Below, in pieces: positions 12,136 through 24,371 of a stretch of 64,000 bases of DNA. The DNA is from Lytechinus variegatus. Lineage: Eukaryota; Echinodermata; Echinoidea; Temnopleuroida; Toxopneustidae. The first letter of the stretch is position 1; each line of letters starts with the position of its first letter. The translations under genes and the position numbers were made by a program. The notes under the pieces were generated by a model. The model saw only the letters and a list, made by a program, of their open reading frames with translations, was not told the DNA's origin and made no database searches. The DNA is taken from the NCBI RefSeq assembly GCF_018143015.1, contig NC_054743.1, positions 31,893,934-31,957,933 on the forward strand, in the 5' to 3' direction.

Positions 12136-12276
12136 GCCCGTTGCAGAAAGAGTTTCGTTTAAATGCAAGTCAAAAAATCAATCGCAAGTCAAAAATGCGC
12201 GCTATTGATTGGTTGAAAACCAAGTTGCGCGTGATTTTTTGAGTTGCGATTGATTGCAACTCTTTCTGTAACGGGC
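12136..12276. mobile_element. Palindromic MITE (GCCCGTTGCAGAAAGAG family)
   Basis: Ends GCCCGTTGCAGAAAGAG and CTCTTTCTGTAACGGGC are inverted, and the interior is also self-complementary around GCGCGCTATTGATTGG. A second copy of the same family is at 55960-56100 with about 90% visual identity. Confidence 0.75.
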
Positions 12277-13186
12277 CCCTGAATTGCAAAATAGTTTTCT
12301 ATCATGCTAAGGTACAACGGAACCATTCTGATGAATGCAATAAAGATTAAGATTAGCATAATTATTATTCATTTCGAAACGACCTAGTACTGTATACCTC
12401 CACCTGTACATGCGGGGGCGGGACCGCTGAACCAGGGGGTGGCTTCAGCCTCAACTTATAACAAAAATAAATGGTACAACGACGTAAAAAAAAAATCTGA
12501 TTGTGATTATGTACCTGGCCACCCCCTCCCCTTTCAAAACTGTTCTACGGCCCCTGCTGAACAATCTGAACGGATTATTCATTCAAATATCCAAAATTTT
12601 ATACTCAGATCCCGCAACAAAACAAATGCGTAGGACAGCTCCTGGATAGCTAAAATATTTTCCTCTCTTGTTGTTCACACACTGGTGTACATGTGCACCC
12701 CCGCCCCCCGCGATTGACCATTGACCAGTCTTTCAAAACCACCCATGTGTTGAATCTACGATGCTGTTCTACATACAGTCAATGGGGGTTTCCCCGTCTC
12801 AGCAACTTTGACAATAAATCAGACAATTATTTCGTAGGAAGTTTGGAACAAAAATTCCGCATTATGTTACATATTACGAGACATGTTTGTCAGTATGAGT
12901 AAACATCATTAATTGCAGAAATTAAGTGTCTTTGACAGTCACCATTTGTTTAATACCAAAACAGAAAAAGGCAAGCATAAACCAGACAAAGATCAGAGAT
13001 TCAGTAGATATCACTTACATTTTAGTTAAAAAGATGTGTCAATATTTACTTTGTATATACAAATTTTACAATAGATGTAACGTGTCGTGGCTGTAGAGTT
13101 CATTTACGAGTGGACGACTCACATGAGCAGATAATAGTTTAAATCCAGTCCAGGAAATATGTTCGGTACGTCCACTGTGTCGAGAA

Positions 13187-13341
13187 GAAGAACAGGGAGA
13201 AGAATAAGAAGAAGAAAAAGAAGAAATAGAAGAAGAAGAAAAAGACGAATGAGAAGAAGAAGGAGGAGGAGGAGAAGGATAAGAAGAAGGAGGAGAATTA
13301 AGGAGGAGGAGGAGAAATAGAAGAGGAGGAGGAAGAAGAAC
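13187..13341. repeat. Purine-rich GAA/GAG microsatellite
   Basis: Imperfect AGAAGA, GGAGGA and AAGAAG runs over about 150 bp with almost no pyrimidines. The flanking 12280-13190 and 13342-13920 stretches contain no supported gene. Confidence 0.85.
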
Positions 13342-13921
13342 TCTATTTTTGTATCACTCGATGCACTCGCTCACATAGCACGTAAAACGAACCAACAATG
13401 AGAGTGAAACAATATTAATTTCTATTCTAATCCAAACATAATGTAAGCCAACATTGTGAACTTTATATACCTATCAATTAATCATTATCACGTGAATTCT
13501 AATAGATGGTATAATAAGGTCAGACATTACAGAGGTAGACCACTTTCCCGTTGCATCATATCCGAATTACCATCATTACTTTCCTGTATTCATCTCTATT
13601 TTGGGTAAATTATGAAGGGGGGGGGGGGTATTAGGATGGGATGTGTGATGGGGTTTGGCGACATGAAACAAACGGTTCATTATCATGACCACCAAACTTA
13701 ATATGGATTATCTCAAAGCACATAAAATATTTTTTTAATAATGCACCGTACAAAAGCAACACCGCGTTCAGGAAACTTGTTTCAGATGTCCAATGTTTTT
13801 TTTAATATTTTTTTTTTTTAAACAAGTGCACACCTAGTTACCAATAATGCAAATAGCATTTCCATTTATTTGAAAACAGGATAAAAGAGCATTATAGATT
13901 AAATGCATTGCTCATGGGCAT

Positions 13922-13997
13922 AGGTGCCGCGGCCGGGGATCGAACCCCGGACTTTCCATGTATAGCCAGGCGCCTTAGACCACTCGGCCACGGCACC
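13922..13997 (-). tRNA. tRNA-like sequence (Leu/Ser-type D arm), probably a pseudogene or SINE head
   Basis: On the minus strand, the ends GGTGCCG and CGGCACC pair perfectly as a 7-bp acceptor stem. TGGCCGAGTGGTCTAAGGC is a very good A-box/D-arm of the kind seen in tRNA-Leu and tRNA-Ser, and GGGGTTCGATCCCC supplies a B-box. I cannot fold a clean 5-bp anticodon stem in the CTGGCTATACATGG region. The long variable arm expected of Leu/Ser is missing, and the T arm has a non-standard loop. I therefore call it tRNA-like rather than a working tRNA and assign no anticodon. Confidence 0.5.
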
Positions 13998-15158
13998 TCC
14001 CTAATAATGTAAAATAAATACCGATATCATAATATTACACAAACCCTTGTAAATCCTCCTTTCGATATAACACAAGCAACGGACCTGTGTAATCTCACAA
14101 CTTTGCTAATGAGAAGAAACATATTAAAGATTTATTATTTCAGACGAAGAAGTGTTTTTATTTTGTAGCACCACGCTTAATTTACATCATCTCTATATCG
14201 CACACTTAATAGTAAAAAAAAAACACATTGTCTAAAAATTATTTTCAAAAAAAAAAAATACCATGCAGGCCTATTTCGTTTAATACTTCTCCCTCTACTT
14301 TTATCAGAGGTATCGAACCCTACCACCCCCCCCCCCCCCTTAAGAAAAAGGAAAAACAATACCGGATCTGACCTAGGTTAATGTTGTACTGGTAGTTTCA
14401 TCCTGTCAAAATTATTGTATTCTCTTGATTCAAATGATAGGTTCAGAATGGGATCAAAACGATATTTTATCAATGACAGGGAGCGTTTACATAACATTAC
14501 AGTACACCAATAGAAAATAGTATGTTTGTTGCGCGAAACGTTCTAGGCATGACTGATGTGATTAAAACATGGCTGTAAAATGGCTCCTGGCTTAATTTCG
14601 CCTATAAGATTTAGGGTTAGAGTTACAATAGTGTTTTATGTTAGGTTTAGGGTACGGTAGGCCTATTAAAACCAATATTGAAGTTGGTCATTCGATTTGT
14701 GTGTGGAATTTACAGCGGAGCAATAGTGGCCAAAGCAAATGTCACAGAACTAGTAAAACACTCAATGATGTCGTAATTGTCATCTATATAGATGAAATAT
14801 TATTATCATTATTACACCAGAATACTCACGGAAAGTCAAGAACACGATAAGTTAAAGGGATAGTCAAACTTAATATTTAAGTATTTAATTTTTGAGCAGA
14901 TCGAGTTTGTTTTAAACAGCCAATCAACAAAAATACAGATGATATGCAGCACAAACGAGCACATGAGTTCATTCGAATGTCCTACATTCAATTTGAAAGT
15001 TCAATGATACTATAATACTGCCGAAGTCAGATCTGCCAAACCGATCCCAGACCAACCGAATCTATTACGTTATTTTCAATGACGTACAATAAATTGGTCG
15101 ATTGCAATAGGTTTCCTCGGTGTGACTATATCATAAAACAATAAGACAGTTTGAATAC

Positions 15159-15260
15159 CTGATGAAGACGATTGTCCAGGTCTGACCGACCGCTTGAAAG
15201 ACTCCCACTGCTCCAGCTCCCCATGGAATGCGCAGCAAAATCCTGGCGTCTCGATTCCAT
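15159..15260 (-). CDS. Putative first coding exon of an unidentified gene
   Basis: An ATG at 15260-15258 opens exactly 34 codons, starting MESRRQDFAAHSMGSWSS and ending in CAG followed by the splice donor GTATTC (intron from 15158 leftward, phase 0). The peptide is rich in Ser, Gly and Arg, with normal codon usage in an otherwise AT-rich, stop-dense neighbourhood. Sequence upstream of the ATG (15261-15560) is locally richer in CpG, as for a promoter or 5' UTR. I found no convincing downstream exon between 1 and 15100; the rest of the gene may lie beyond the left edge after a large repeat-filled intron. The product is not recognised and the exon itself is a prediction. Confidence 0.4.
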
Positions 15261-16385
15261 CCTATAGCTTGTTGTGGTTCATTCGAATCCAAAAAGGCGC
15301 CAGAAATATCAATGTATGCAGGTAAAAGCCTTCTTTTTCATGAGACTGCGATGTTCTAAGTCAAATGGCTTCAACATGTCTTGAATATCTAGAATTCAAT
15401 GTACATTCCAATTTTCTGCACAACATCATTTTCAACAATCACGAACAGGTTGAGCTGTGTGTGGGCAACGCGAGCGGTAACTTGCAGACGACACAAACCC
15501 ACGATCGCTCGTATCGGTCAATCGATTACAAAATGTTGGTTTATGACTTTATGACATGCCGCGCGCAAATTAATATGACAGATTAATGGCAGAGCTTGAA
15601 AGTTATATCATGTTAGATTGCTTTATTTCGTGGATAATGAGTTTGATTCGAAGCTCCGACGTGCAGTGGCGGTGCTACGGAGGGGGGGGGGGGACTATAC
15701 CCCCTTTTATTTTTCAATTAGTTGGGAAGGTTAGGAAGAAAGAGAAGGAAGGGAGCGGGGGTATAGTTAAGTATAAAAAAAGATATACCGTATCTGTATC
15801 GAGTTACTTTATACTATGTACGTTACACGTTACCCCCTCTAATGATTCAACATTGAGGGGGAAATGTCGGCTCCAATATAAAGAAGAAAAATATAATTTT
15901 GTGTATTAATCTACGAAACCGTCAGGTTAGATCGTGTCATTGGCTTTATGTTAATTACTCGTCACGTTGATTTCCAGGGTCTAATGAATAATGATAATAA
16001 TGTATAGCCCCGATCACTGTCAGTCAGTATCCCATACGCCTGAACAGTTTTTCTCAAGCAGACGATTGAAACTGAATGACAAACATACAACGTAGATGGC
16101 AGTCACTAGAGTATGAAAATACGCCACGTGCATCATCATCATCCGTTAAAGTACAGCCCACCAGGTTGGTGTATCATCGTCACTGATTTGGAGATAACTT
16201 AATAACAATCGAATGAATTCATCGATTTCAATAACAATGATCGAAGCAGTTGTGGCACCAAGGAGGGTGGGGGCATGGATGCGTTTTCCACCCCTAGTAA
16301 GAAAGAAGCGTTGCCCTCCCCTGTGCCCCGGAAATTTTGAATACTGAAAAAAAAAAGGAGGCTTGTAGACCTCTGTGCCCCAAAA

Positions 16386-17490
16386 ATTTATATTGCCTCT
16401 CCCCGCTCCCCTATTTGAAAAATCATGGTACACTGTAAAAACTGTGGTGTTAAAACCTTCACCAATTGGTGTTAATAGAGGACCACACCCTGAGGTGTTA
16501 AAATAACACCCTAGAGATTGAACATAACACAAAGAGTGTACATGTGTGTTGAAATAACACCTATATGTGCAAAACTAACACCACGAATTTACCACCAGTG
16601 TAAAATATCTGGTGTGGTCCTCTATGTACACCGAATAACACCACAGTTTTTGCTGTGTACCTATTTATATTACCTCTCCCCGCTCCCCTATTTGAAAAAT
16701 CATGGTACACTGTAAAAACTGTGGTGTTAAAACTGACACCAATTGGTGTTAATAGAGGACCACACCCTGAGGTGTTAAAATAACACCCTAGAGATTGAAC
16801 ATAACACAAAGAGTGTACATGTGTGTTGTAATAACACCTATATGTGCAAAACTAACACCACGAATTTACCACCGGTGTAAAATATCTGATGTGGTCCTCT
16901 ATGTACACCGAATAACACCACAGTTTTTGCTGTGTACCTATTTATATTACCTCTCCCCGCTCCCCTATTTGAAAAATCATGGTACACTGTAAAAACTGTG
17001 GTGTTAAAACTGACACCAATTGGTGTTAATAGAGGACCACACCCTGAGGTGTTAAAATAACACCCTAGAGATTGAACATAACACAAAGAGTGTACATGTG
17101 TGTTGTAATAACACCTATATGTGCAAAACTAACACCACGAATTTACCACCGGTGTAAAATATCTGATGTGGTCCTCTATGTACACCGAATAACACCACAG
17201 TTTTTGCTGTGTACCTATTTATATTACCTCTCCCCGCTCCCCTATTTGAAAAATCATGGTACACTGTAAAAACTGTGGTGTTCAAGGGTACACCAATTGG
17301 TGTTAATAGAGGACCACACCCTGAGGTGTTAAAATAACACCCTAGAGATTGAACATAACACAAAGAGTGTACATGTGTGTTGTAATAACACCTATATGTG
17401 CAAAACTAACACCACGAATTTACCACCGGTGTAAAATATCTGGTGTGGTCCTCTATGTACACCGAATAACACCACAGTTTTTGCTGTGTA
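16386..17490. repeat. Tandem array of four TA-flanked MITE copies, period 277 bp
   Basis: Four copies of a 227-bp element begin CACTGTAAAAACTGTGGTG and end CACCACAGTTTTTGCTGTG at 16431-16657, 16708-16934, 16985-17211 and 17262-17488. TA occurs at each border. Each is joined to the next by the same 50-bp linker containing CTCTCCCCGCTCCCC. Copies two and three appear identical; the first and last differ mostly in one short patch after the left terminus. The similar open frames repeating every 277 bp on both strands are by-products of the array, not genes. Confidence 0.9.
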
Positions 17491-17808
17491 CCACCACTGC
17501 AATGAATTGCTCCATTTATTTCATTTCACCATTGAGCCTATGAATTACTTTTAGATGCTTCTCATATACCCATTCATATCCAAGCAACCATGACTAAAAT
17601 ACACCCTTGATTAGATATTCCTTTCACAATAAAAAAAACAACAAATCTACCAAAAGACAAAGCTTTAAATGTCCAAAGTAAATGATCCCCTAAGTTTGTT
17701 GTCGATTGTCAAGAAAGGCAATATAAACGATTTAAAATCATAATATAATCGTGTTTATGAAACACCGAGTCGACGCATGCGACCCGTTTCATTAAACTTG
17801 TTACAATA

Positions 17809-18026
17809 CACTGTAAAAACGCTGTTTAAAATTTTAAGGACGTTGTTTAAGCCTGTCACTCTAACAACTGCTGTTCAAACTTTTTAAACAGATGTTTAAA
17901 ATTTTTAAACAGTTGTTTAAACTTTTTAAACAAGTTGTTTAAAAAGTTTAAGCAATTACAAAAAAGTCTAAACAACCTGTTGTTAAAGTGACAGGATTAA
18001 ACAACTTGCTATTTTTTTTTACTGTG
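17809..18026. mobile_element. TA-flanked MITE rich in GTTTAAAC-like palindromes
   Basis: Ends CACTGTAAAAACGCTG and TTTTTACTGTG are flanked by TA. The interior is repeats of TTTAAACA and GTTGTTTAAA, with GCCTGTCACTCTAACAAC mirrored by GTTAAAGTGACAGG. The termini resemble those of the array at 16.4-17.5 kb, so it is a related Tc1/mariner-type non-autonomous family. Confidence 0.75.
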
Positions 18027-18029
18027 TAA

Positions 18030-20180
18030 AGCCAAGCACTGAAATCGTTTGATCCGATTGCTTGATAGTAAATCTGTTATAGAAATTGTGCATTTGTTAT
18101 TATAACAAGTCATTATCAAACGGGACCCAGGGTAAGTTTTGAGACTTTATTCGTTTTTTTTATATAGGCCTACACTGTTGCGATCGTTACGACCCCATCC
18201 CCATACATCGATCCATTAACTATAAGCTTAAAACTAGTTCCAAGGCAGTCCCCATTCAAGTATATAGAAAGATCGAAGAAAATAACAAATCTCTGCTTTA
18301 AATACAAAAAATTAATTGTCTTTTACTATTTATTGATGTTCATATCCCACAAGTAATTATTATAAATAAATAATCAATCAATAAATAATCACATCTAAAC
18401 CAATAGTTTGGTTATTTTCACCTATCCTAAGTACATGAATGGGGCGATGCCGTTGAAAGATGGGGTTACCATGATGGTAACCATGCTTGTAAAAAGGATG
18501 AAAATGGTTACCAGACATCTATACGATTCTTAATACTAGTTCGACCTCACCGGTCCAAAGGTCACAAACTCATTGTGGGTAAAATTTTGACTAACTCTTC
18601 TTAAGCGCTGTTCCCCTGATCATGCTGATAATATTAATTTGGTTTTGATAAAATCGGGAAAAAAGTGAATGACAGAATACGATTTTTTCCTGTATGACGT
18701 CATATGAAAGTAGCTGACCCATATGTTAGGAAAAATGAATTCCATAAATTCACATTTTTGAATAATGAATGAAAATATTTCTTACAGCAGGGGTATGACA
18801 ATACACAAAAAGAATCTCTTTCAATCTTGTTTCAACAAAATTATTTTAAATTTCTTTTCTATTGCATGACAAATGGGAGCTGATCACTATTTTGTGAAAA
18901 CACAAAGTAAAACTAACTTTGAAAACTCTCCGAGACGGATTTTTGCTAAACTTTCACTAAAAACTTCCATAAAAACAAATTTTACTTCAGGGTGATGGGT
19001 GGTTGGAGAAATCATTTCTCAATAGGTCTTCGTCTCTCTGAATATACTGATCCAAATTAATAATTGTGAAAGTATTACATTTCTTTTGCACTCATATCCC
19101 ACTCTATACTAGTAAGATAAGATTACAATTTTTCCCAAACGCATTTGCGAAATTCAGGAAAAGAGATTAGGTCCAGAATCGTTTTCTTTCGCTCCCATCG
19201 TCTCTTACACTCTTGAAGCCCGGCCGTTGCATATTTTTTTTTTGTCATAAAAAACTCTGGCAAACAAAATCATGCCATTTAAATTTACACATTTAAGAGT
19301 TTTCCTTTTTATGCAACATGCCCTTGGAATGTTGAAAGTCGAATTTCTAAAACCAGCAGTCAATTAATTACAACTGTCCGATCCACATGTGTCAAAATCA
19401 AATCTTGAAATACCAAATTTAGCGAACGAAGATTTGGTTTATTTCCACATGATAACAAGAAATGGTTGACAGGATATAGTATTACATTGATAATAACAAT
19501 ACGCTGGAACCGATAATGTTTAAATATTCAATTTGAGATCTTTTAGGAGTTTATTTCAGCTTTCTTTCATTGCTATGAATTAATTTAAAGGTGTTTATTA
19601 AACACTTTTGTGAGCATTCGTTAGGACAGGTAATTTGAGTATACATGGTATATGTGCTGTTTTCAGCACTTCAATTTTAGGGCATTTTATTTTACTTTTG
19701 CGTCTCTTTATCAATCCATCTCTCCCCTCTCTCCCTCATACTCACTTTTCTGGGTCACAAATTGAATATTCAATATTTGGGCTTATGTTGTCACGTTTCC
19801 AGTTACGTTATTACATGAAATCATGAATATTCAATGTTTTGATTGTATGTATATCAAGCCTCCCATATAGAAAAATAAATTGCAGCAATAATTATCTTCC
19901 ACATTACTTCAGAAGTCAATCCATTTTTGTGAAAATTTGGGGAACAAATTCAAATTTAAATAAAGATAATAATTATGTATATTTATACAAAGAATAAGTG
20001 GGATACATCATAATATTGCTCATTGCGTATATATACATGTACGTAAAAACAGGCAGAGAACTGCATGTTTCACAAAAATAATGTAAAACCTTTAAATGTC
20101 ATAATTTTTTTTCTCCTCTGATTTCAATGAAAATTTCAGTGTAGTGTTTGCCAAATTTTATCAATTATGTTCAAATCATA
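18030..20180. other. Gene-poor AT-rich stretch
   Basis: No exon with plausible splice sites and no protein signature on either strand. A short perfect palindrome, GGTTACCATGATGGTAACC, sits at about 18464-18482. A stretch near 18580-19040 resembles the interior of the local palindromic MITEs but has no clear ends. Confidence 0.5.
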
Positions 20181-20183
20181 CTA

Positions 20184-21172
20184 CAGTGCGTATCAAAAAA
20201 AAGTTTACACTTTGAAAAACCCTGGTAATTAAAAAAATATACAGCATGTGGGTAATTTTTTCACATATGATCTTGGCTTTGGGTCTCATCTATCCAATGA
20301 AATTAAAAGTTTTGACAGAATGTTACACTTGAGTGAGCACTGTCCATTTTTGTAAAGCTCACAGAAATCTGTTTGCGCAGAAATGCTTGTTTTCAGGCTG
20401 TGTCAAGGGGAAAGGGCGAAATCAAACTTATCCTGCACAACATTTCTCATACTATTCCTTTGCTCTTTTAGTCAATTGAAATAAAACGGATATATTAAAG
20501 CATTTAGTAATAATTTTGCCACCCAAATTGAAATTTCAACACTTGGTAAGCCCAAACTTTAACCCTTTTTGTCCCAGCTGGATCTGAGGACATAACTGAA
20601 TCTGAACAAAAGTTTATATCAGACATCTCCAGCATTTTTCACTAATATTTTATCACTTAAAGAAGGTTTACATTTCATTTTTCATTTGATAGTTGTATCT
20701 CCACACTTTTCCGAAGCTCGGCAATGATTAAGAAAATGGATATCAAGCCTAAGTAATTTCATGTAAATCACAGCTCAGTGTAGAGCAAATATCGTCACGA
20801 TGGCCTCAGTGTGTGGGGAAGTGGGGTGGGGTGCAATCCACTCTTCGAAGTGTTTTGGGCAAGGAAACAAGTTAAAAGAGGATAAAATATATTTTCAAAT
20901 CAATGTTACGAGCTAAATTCCACTTTTTCTTCATGATTAAGGTCTACCTTTATTCATATAACTATTTCAAAGTTCTGCGCAAATCATTTTTCACTGACTT
21001 TTTAAAAGTGAGTGGTGCTCACTCAAGCGGAAATATTTTTCGACAGTTATCTCGTCATTTTGCTTAAATGGATCTGTAACAATGTTGAAATGTGGAAAAA
21101 TCTTCAGAATATTACAAATGTATAATTTTACAGGATTTTTTCTAAGTGTAAACTTTTTTTTGATACGCACTG
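20184..21172. mobile_element. Tc1/mariner-like element, no transposase
   Basis: Inverted ends CAGTGCGTATCAAAAAAAAG and its complement, continuing through GTTTACACTT for close to 30 bp, are flanked by TA dinucleotides at 20182-20183 and 21173-21174. At 989 bp it is long enough for a decayed Tc1/mariner element. However, no frame shows DDE or helix-turn-helix transposase features; the longest frames (about 65-90 codons) lie near the right end and overlap on opposite strands. Confidence 0.8.
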
Positions 21173-21174
21173 TA

Positions 21175-22570
21175 TATCCATTTAAGACCAAATCTGGATC
21201 GATGCGCATGGAAAATGTATTCCAAATCAAACACAATAAATATTTCTTCTTCATTAATTCATTCACCGATACAGAGTAATGAACAGACGAGGTTAGGAGT
21301 GAAATATGATTCTATAATCTTTTATTTTCCATTCCGCAAAAATTAATTCAAATGAACAATCTCAGTAAAGGAGAACTACAATTCGAATTCAAAATAAATC
21401 GTATCCAAAATTTCAGATTGAATAAATTTGAAAATGACAAGACCACACAGCCTTGGCCTAGATCAAACACGAATGAACCACATCGAAAATAACTTGATAG
21501 AAAGTACAAGTGTAATGACTTCACAAAGCAAATATAATCTAAATAGAACATGCAGTACATTTATTTGATGGACACTTTCAATATTATCTACTGCGCTCTT
21601 GAACCCTCCGAACGCGGGGGAGCAAAAACTACCTATGATTACACACTCTGGCAACATTGCCACAAGCTGCTAAACCGAGCTAGGCTTTGATAGAGGCAGT
21701 AAGTGAAGACTAACCGTTGTGTGTAGACTAAATATTAATGAAGACGTAAATTTCGAGATTTTCTAGTCCCTTTCACAACAAACTGGTAAAGTTTCCGACA
21801 AAGTCCGAATTCCGAGAGGCACAATCATTACAAAGGTAAGTTTGTAAGTACAGTATAATGGAACGGCGACTATTAAACACTGAATGAATTATATCATTCC
21901 ATCTTTATCATAACATACGTATATAATATACATGTATTACATCTAATCATTTACATGATAAATGATTCGTTACCGACTTAGGAATTTAACTATAGATTAG
22001 ATCTACAATGCCGAACATATGACTCCAAATCAAGTCTATATACATGTTTTTGAACAGAATCTTGATACAGGAAATGGTATAAATTGAATAATAATGAAAA
22101 CATACTAGTAATGCAGTCCTCAGGTAAGCCAGCTAACCATGTATGGTACTTATTATCTACGAATACACATGATGAACAAAAAAAAAAGAAAGTAGAAGAA
22201 ACAAATATATAAGCAACATAATAAACCGAACTCGCCTACATGCAAGTGTACCTACATAGGTATATTACATTTTTTGTTTGTTTCTAAGACTGTAGGCCTA
22301 TATAATACTGTAATACTAACATATATCCAGAAGATCGCTTGAAGCATATCTTCTATATGGCAGTGAAGATTCATACAATTCATTCTTTACTATCCCCTGA
22401 AGAAATGGTATAGGCCTACTACCAAATTTGCGAAACAATCTCCCAACACAAAAGTAAATTCCATGCCCAACCACAATTGCAACCCAATGTGGTTATCAAA
22501 TTAAAGTCATGCATTGTCAAGTTTTCATTACAAACACATACATGAACGTTTATGGGGGGGGGGTCGGTAC
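21175..22570. other. Unclassified intergenic stretch
   Basis: AT-rich sequence without a supported gene. Short frames on both strands overlap one another and show no conserved motif. Scattered TAGGCCTA words, common in the rest of the window, occur here too. Confidence 0.5.
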
Positions 22571-22848
22571 CATGGCCCTATTTCTTTGGGGGTGCTGCGT
22601 GTATGGTATTAATCTCAATAGGCAGCACCCCCAGGTATTTTGGAAAACATGTGAAAATTTTGTAGCCAAACTTTTTTTATTTGCTTTTCAAATCGCTCGG
22701 GACCAATTTGGCCTCCATTTTTCGTGAAACCTTTTTTTTTTTTGCTTTTCAAATTTCTCGGGTTTAATATGACCTTCATTTTGGAGTGAAAACTAAAAAA
22801 AAAATCCATCAGCACTCTCAGTGAAAAAAAAACATTACCAGGGCCATG
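22571..22848. mobile_element. hAT-like MITE
   Basis: Inverted ends CATGGCCCT and AGGGCCATG, with an 8-bp target-site duplication GTCGGTAC / GTCGGAAC (7 of 8 bases identical) at 22563-22570 and 22849-22856. The interior has two similar TTTTTTGCTTTTCAAAT blocks. No coding capacity. The sequence from 22857 to about 23870 carries no supported gene. Confidence 0.75.
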
Positions 22849-23877
22849 GTCGGAACATTTGTTCCGACTAATCGGCATTATATCAAATTGACTAACTCAG
22901 GCGGAGTCACCAAGCTGGGGAGCGTTTCGTATAAGGATTTCGGGTGTTTTATTCCAGTTACCATAGTAACGAGTGCTTGTCAACCATCAAATTCAAGGAA
23001 AGTTGTCAGATCTGACAACGTGGCAGACAAAAAATGTTGAGGAAACGCTTCCCTGTTCATCAAAATATCGAAATATCTGTGATGGACAATTTGGTCGATA
23101 ATGACTGATTCCCATTCACAAGGCATGAGGGACAGTGGGACCTTACTAAATATACATGTATATGATAAACAGCAATCGCATAATCACAGCCATTGATGTA
23201 TGATACTGGCCCAGATAATTCAAATATTTGATACAGTAAAAAAAAAGAGGTTTACAATAACGTACATGAAAAGCACAATTACATTGCATATCTAATGCAT
23301 AAAGAGCCATTTTATCACATAAATCAAGATCATATCAATAAAGAGCAGTTCGGTAGTCTGAATAGGAACGTAATTGTGAATTTTGTATTATATATGCATA
23401 TAATATATAAATAGGCCTATATCACCTTTCTTGGCCATACTGCCATGAGTACTCTCTACCATTCAGTAAACAAATAATCCCTCGTAAAATTAATTCTGTA
23501 CTTCTCGTTGGATAAATCTGTAACGAGATTTCAATAACTAACTTTAACATTTGAAAGAAGTTCACTCGTTGATTGAAGCCAATAGAGAATAAAAATGGAG
23601 GTGGCTATATGCCACGTGTAATAAGTTGGTTGAAATAATTCATATTTAATTTTTTGAGGCGCCTTTTCGTGAAATTTAACTAGAGAGAAGAAAATTAAAT
23701 TGATCAATCAGCGACAAATACAAAACTTCATAATAGGGATCGAGGGGCGAATAAAAAAATGTAAATTGTATGGATTATACCTACTGCTGCCAAAAAGAGA
23801 AAAAAGGACCTACTTTGCGCCCCAAAATGCCACCCTCAAAGAAAAAAATAAAAGAGGTGGAGGGGTCATTATTGTAA

Positions 23878-23883
23878 TTTATT
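23878..23883 (-). terminator. Candidate poly(A) signal for the ZNFX1-like gene
   Basis: AATAAA on the minus strand, 488 bases downstream of the stop codon at 24372-24374. It is the first canonical hexamer I noticed in that direction. Position fits a normal 3' UTR, but such hexamers are frequent in AT-rich DNA. Confidence 0.35.
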
Positions 23884-24371
23884 TTCATATTTTCCTCTTA
23901 AAAATCTGACGAGACAAACAGAAAGAAAAAAAAATGCAAGCCTCCACCCCGATCAACGACTGTCAATAATCATATTTTGACCTCTGGAATGAGGGTAAAC
24001 AGTGGCAGCTGAGATTATAATGTATTTACATTTATGTTTTTAGATTTTGAAATACAGCAATTAGGTCTTTTCACCTAATTCAGAGAAATTGCGAACAAAA
24101 TTCGTCTTACTGATAGTGTAGATGACCACATGTCAACAAGAAAATCATTTCTCTTTATCAAGTTTCAACTGTAGATTTTTCATCTGTAATTTTAGAGGGA
24201 GAGGGTTAGCCGCTGAATTGAAATAATATTTTACAAGCGTGAAAGGATTATTACAAATGAACAATTGAGTGGACTCGACGTAGACCTTCCGATTTGAGGC
24301 CCATATTCAGATAGCTCACATTTTATCTTTTTTTTACATTCGACTGATATCTATATCCCTTCAAAGAGCTT

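Noticed and set aside
16146..17543. Repeated 65-aa plus-strand and 82-aa minus-strand frames every 277 bp
   Set aside because: They are shadows of the tandem MITE array; both strands are open and no protein feature is present.
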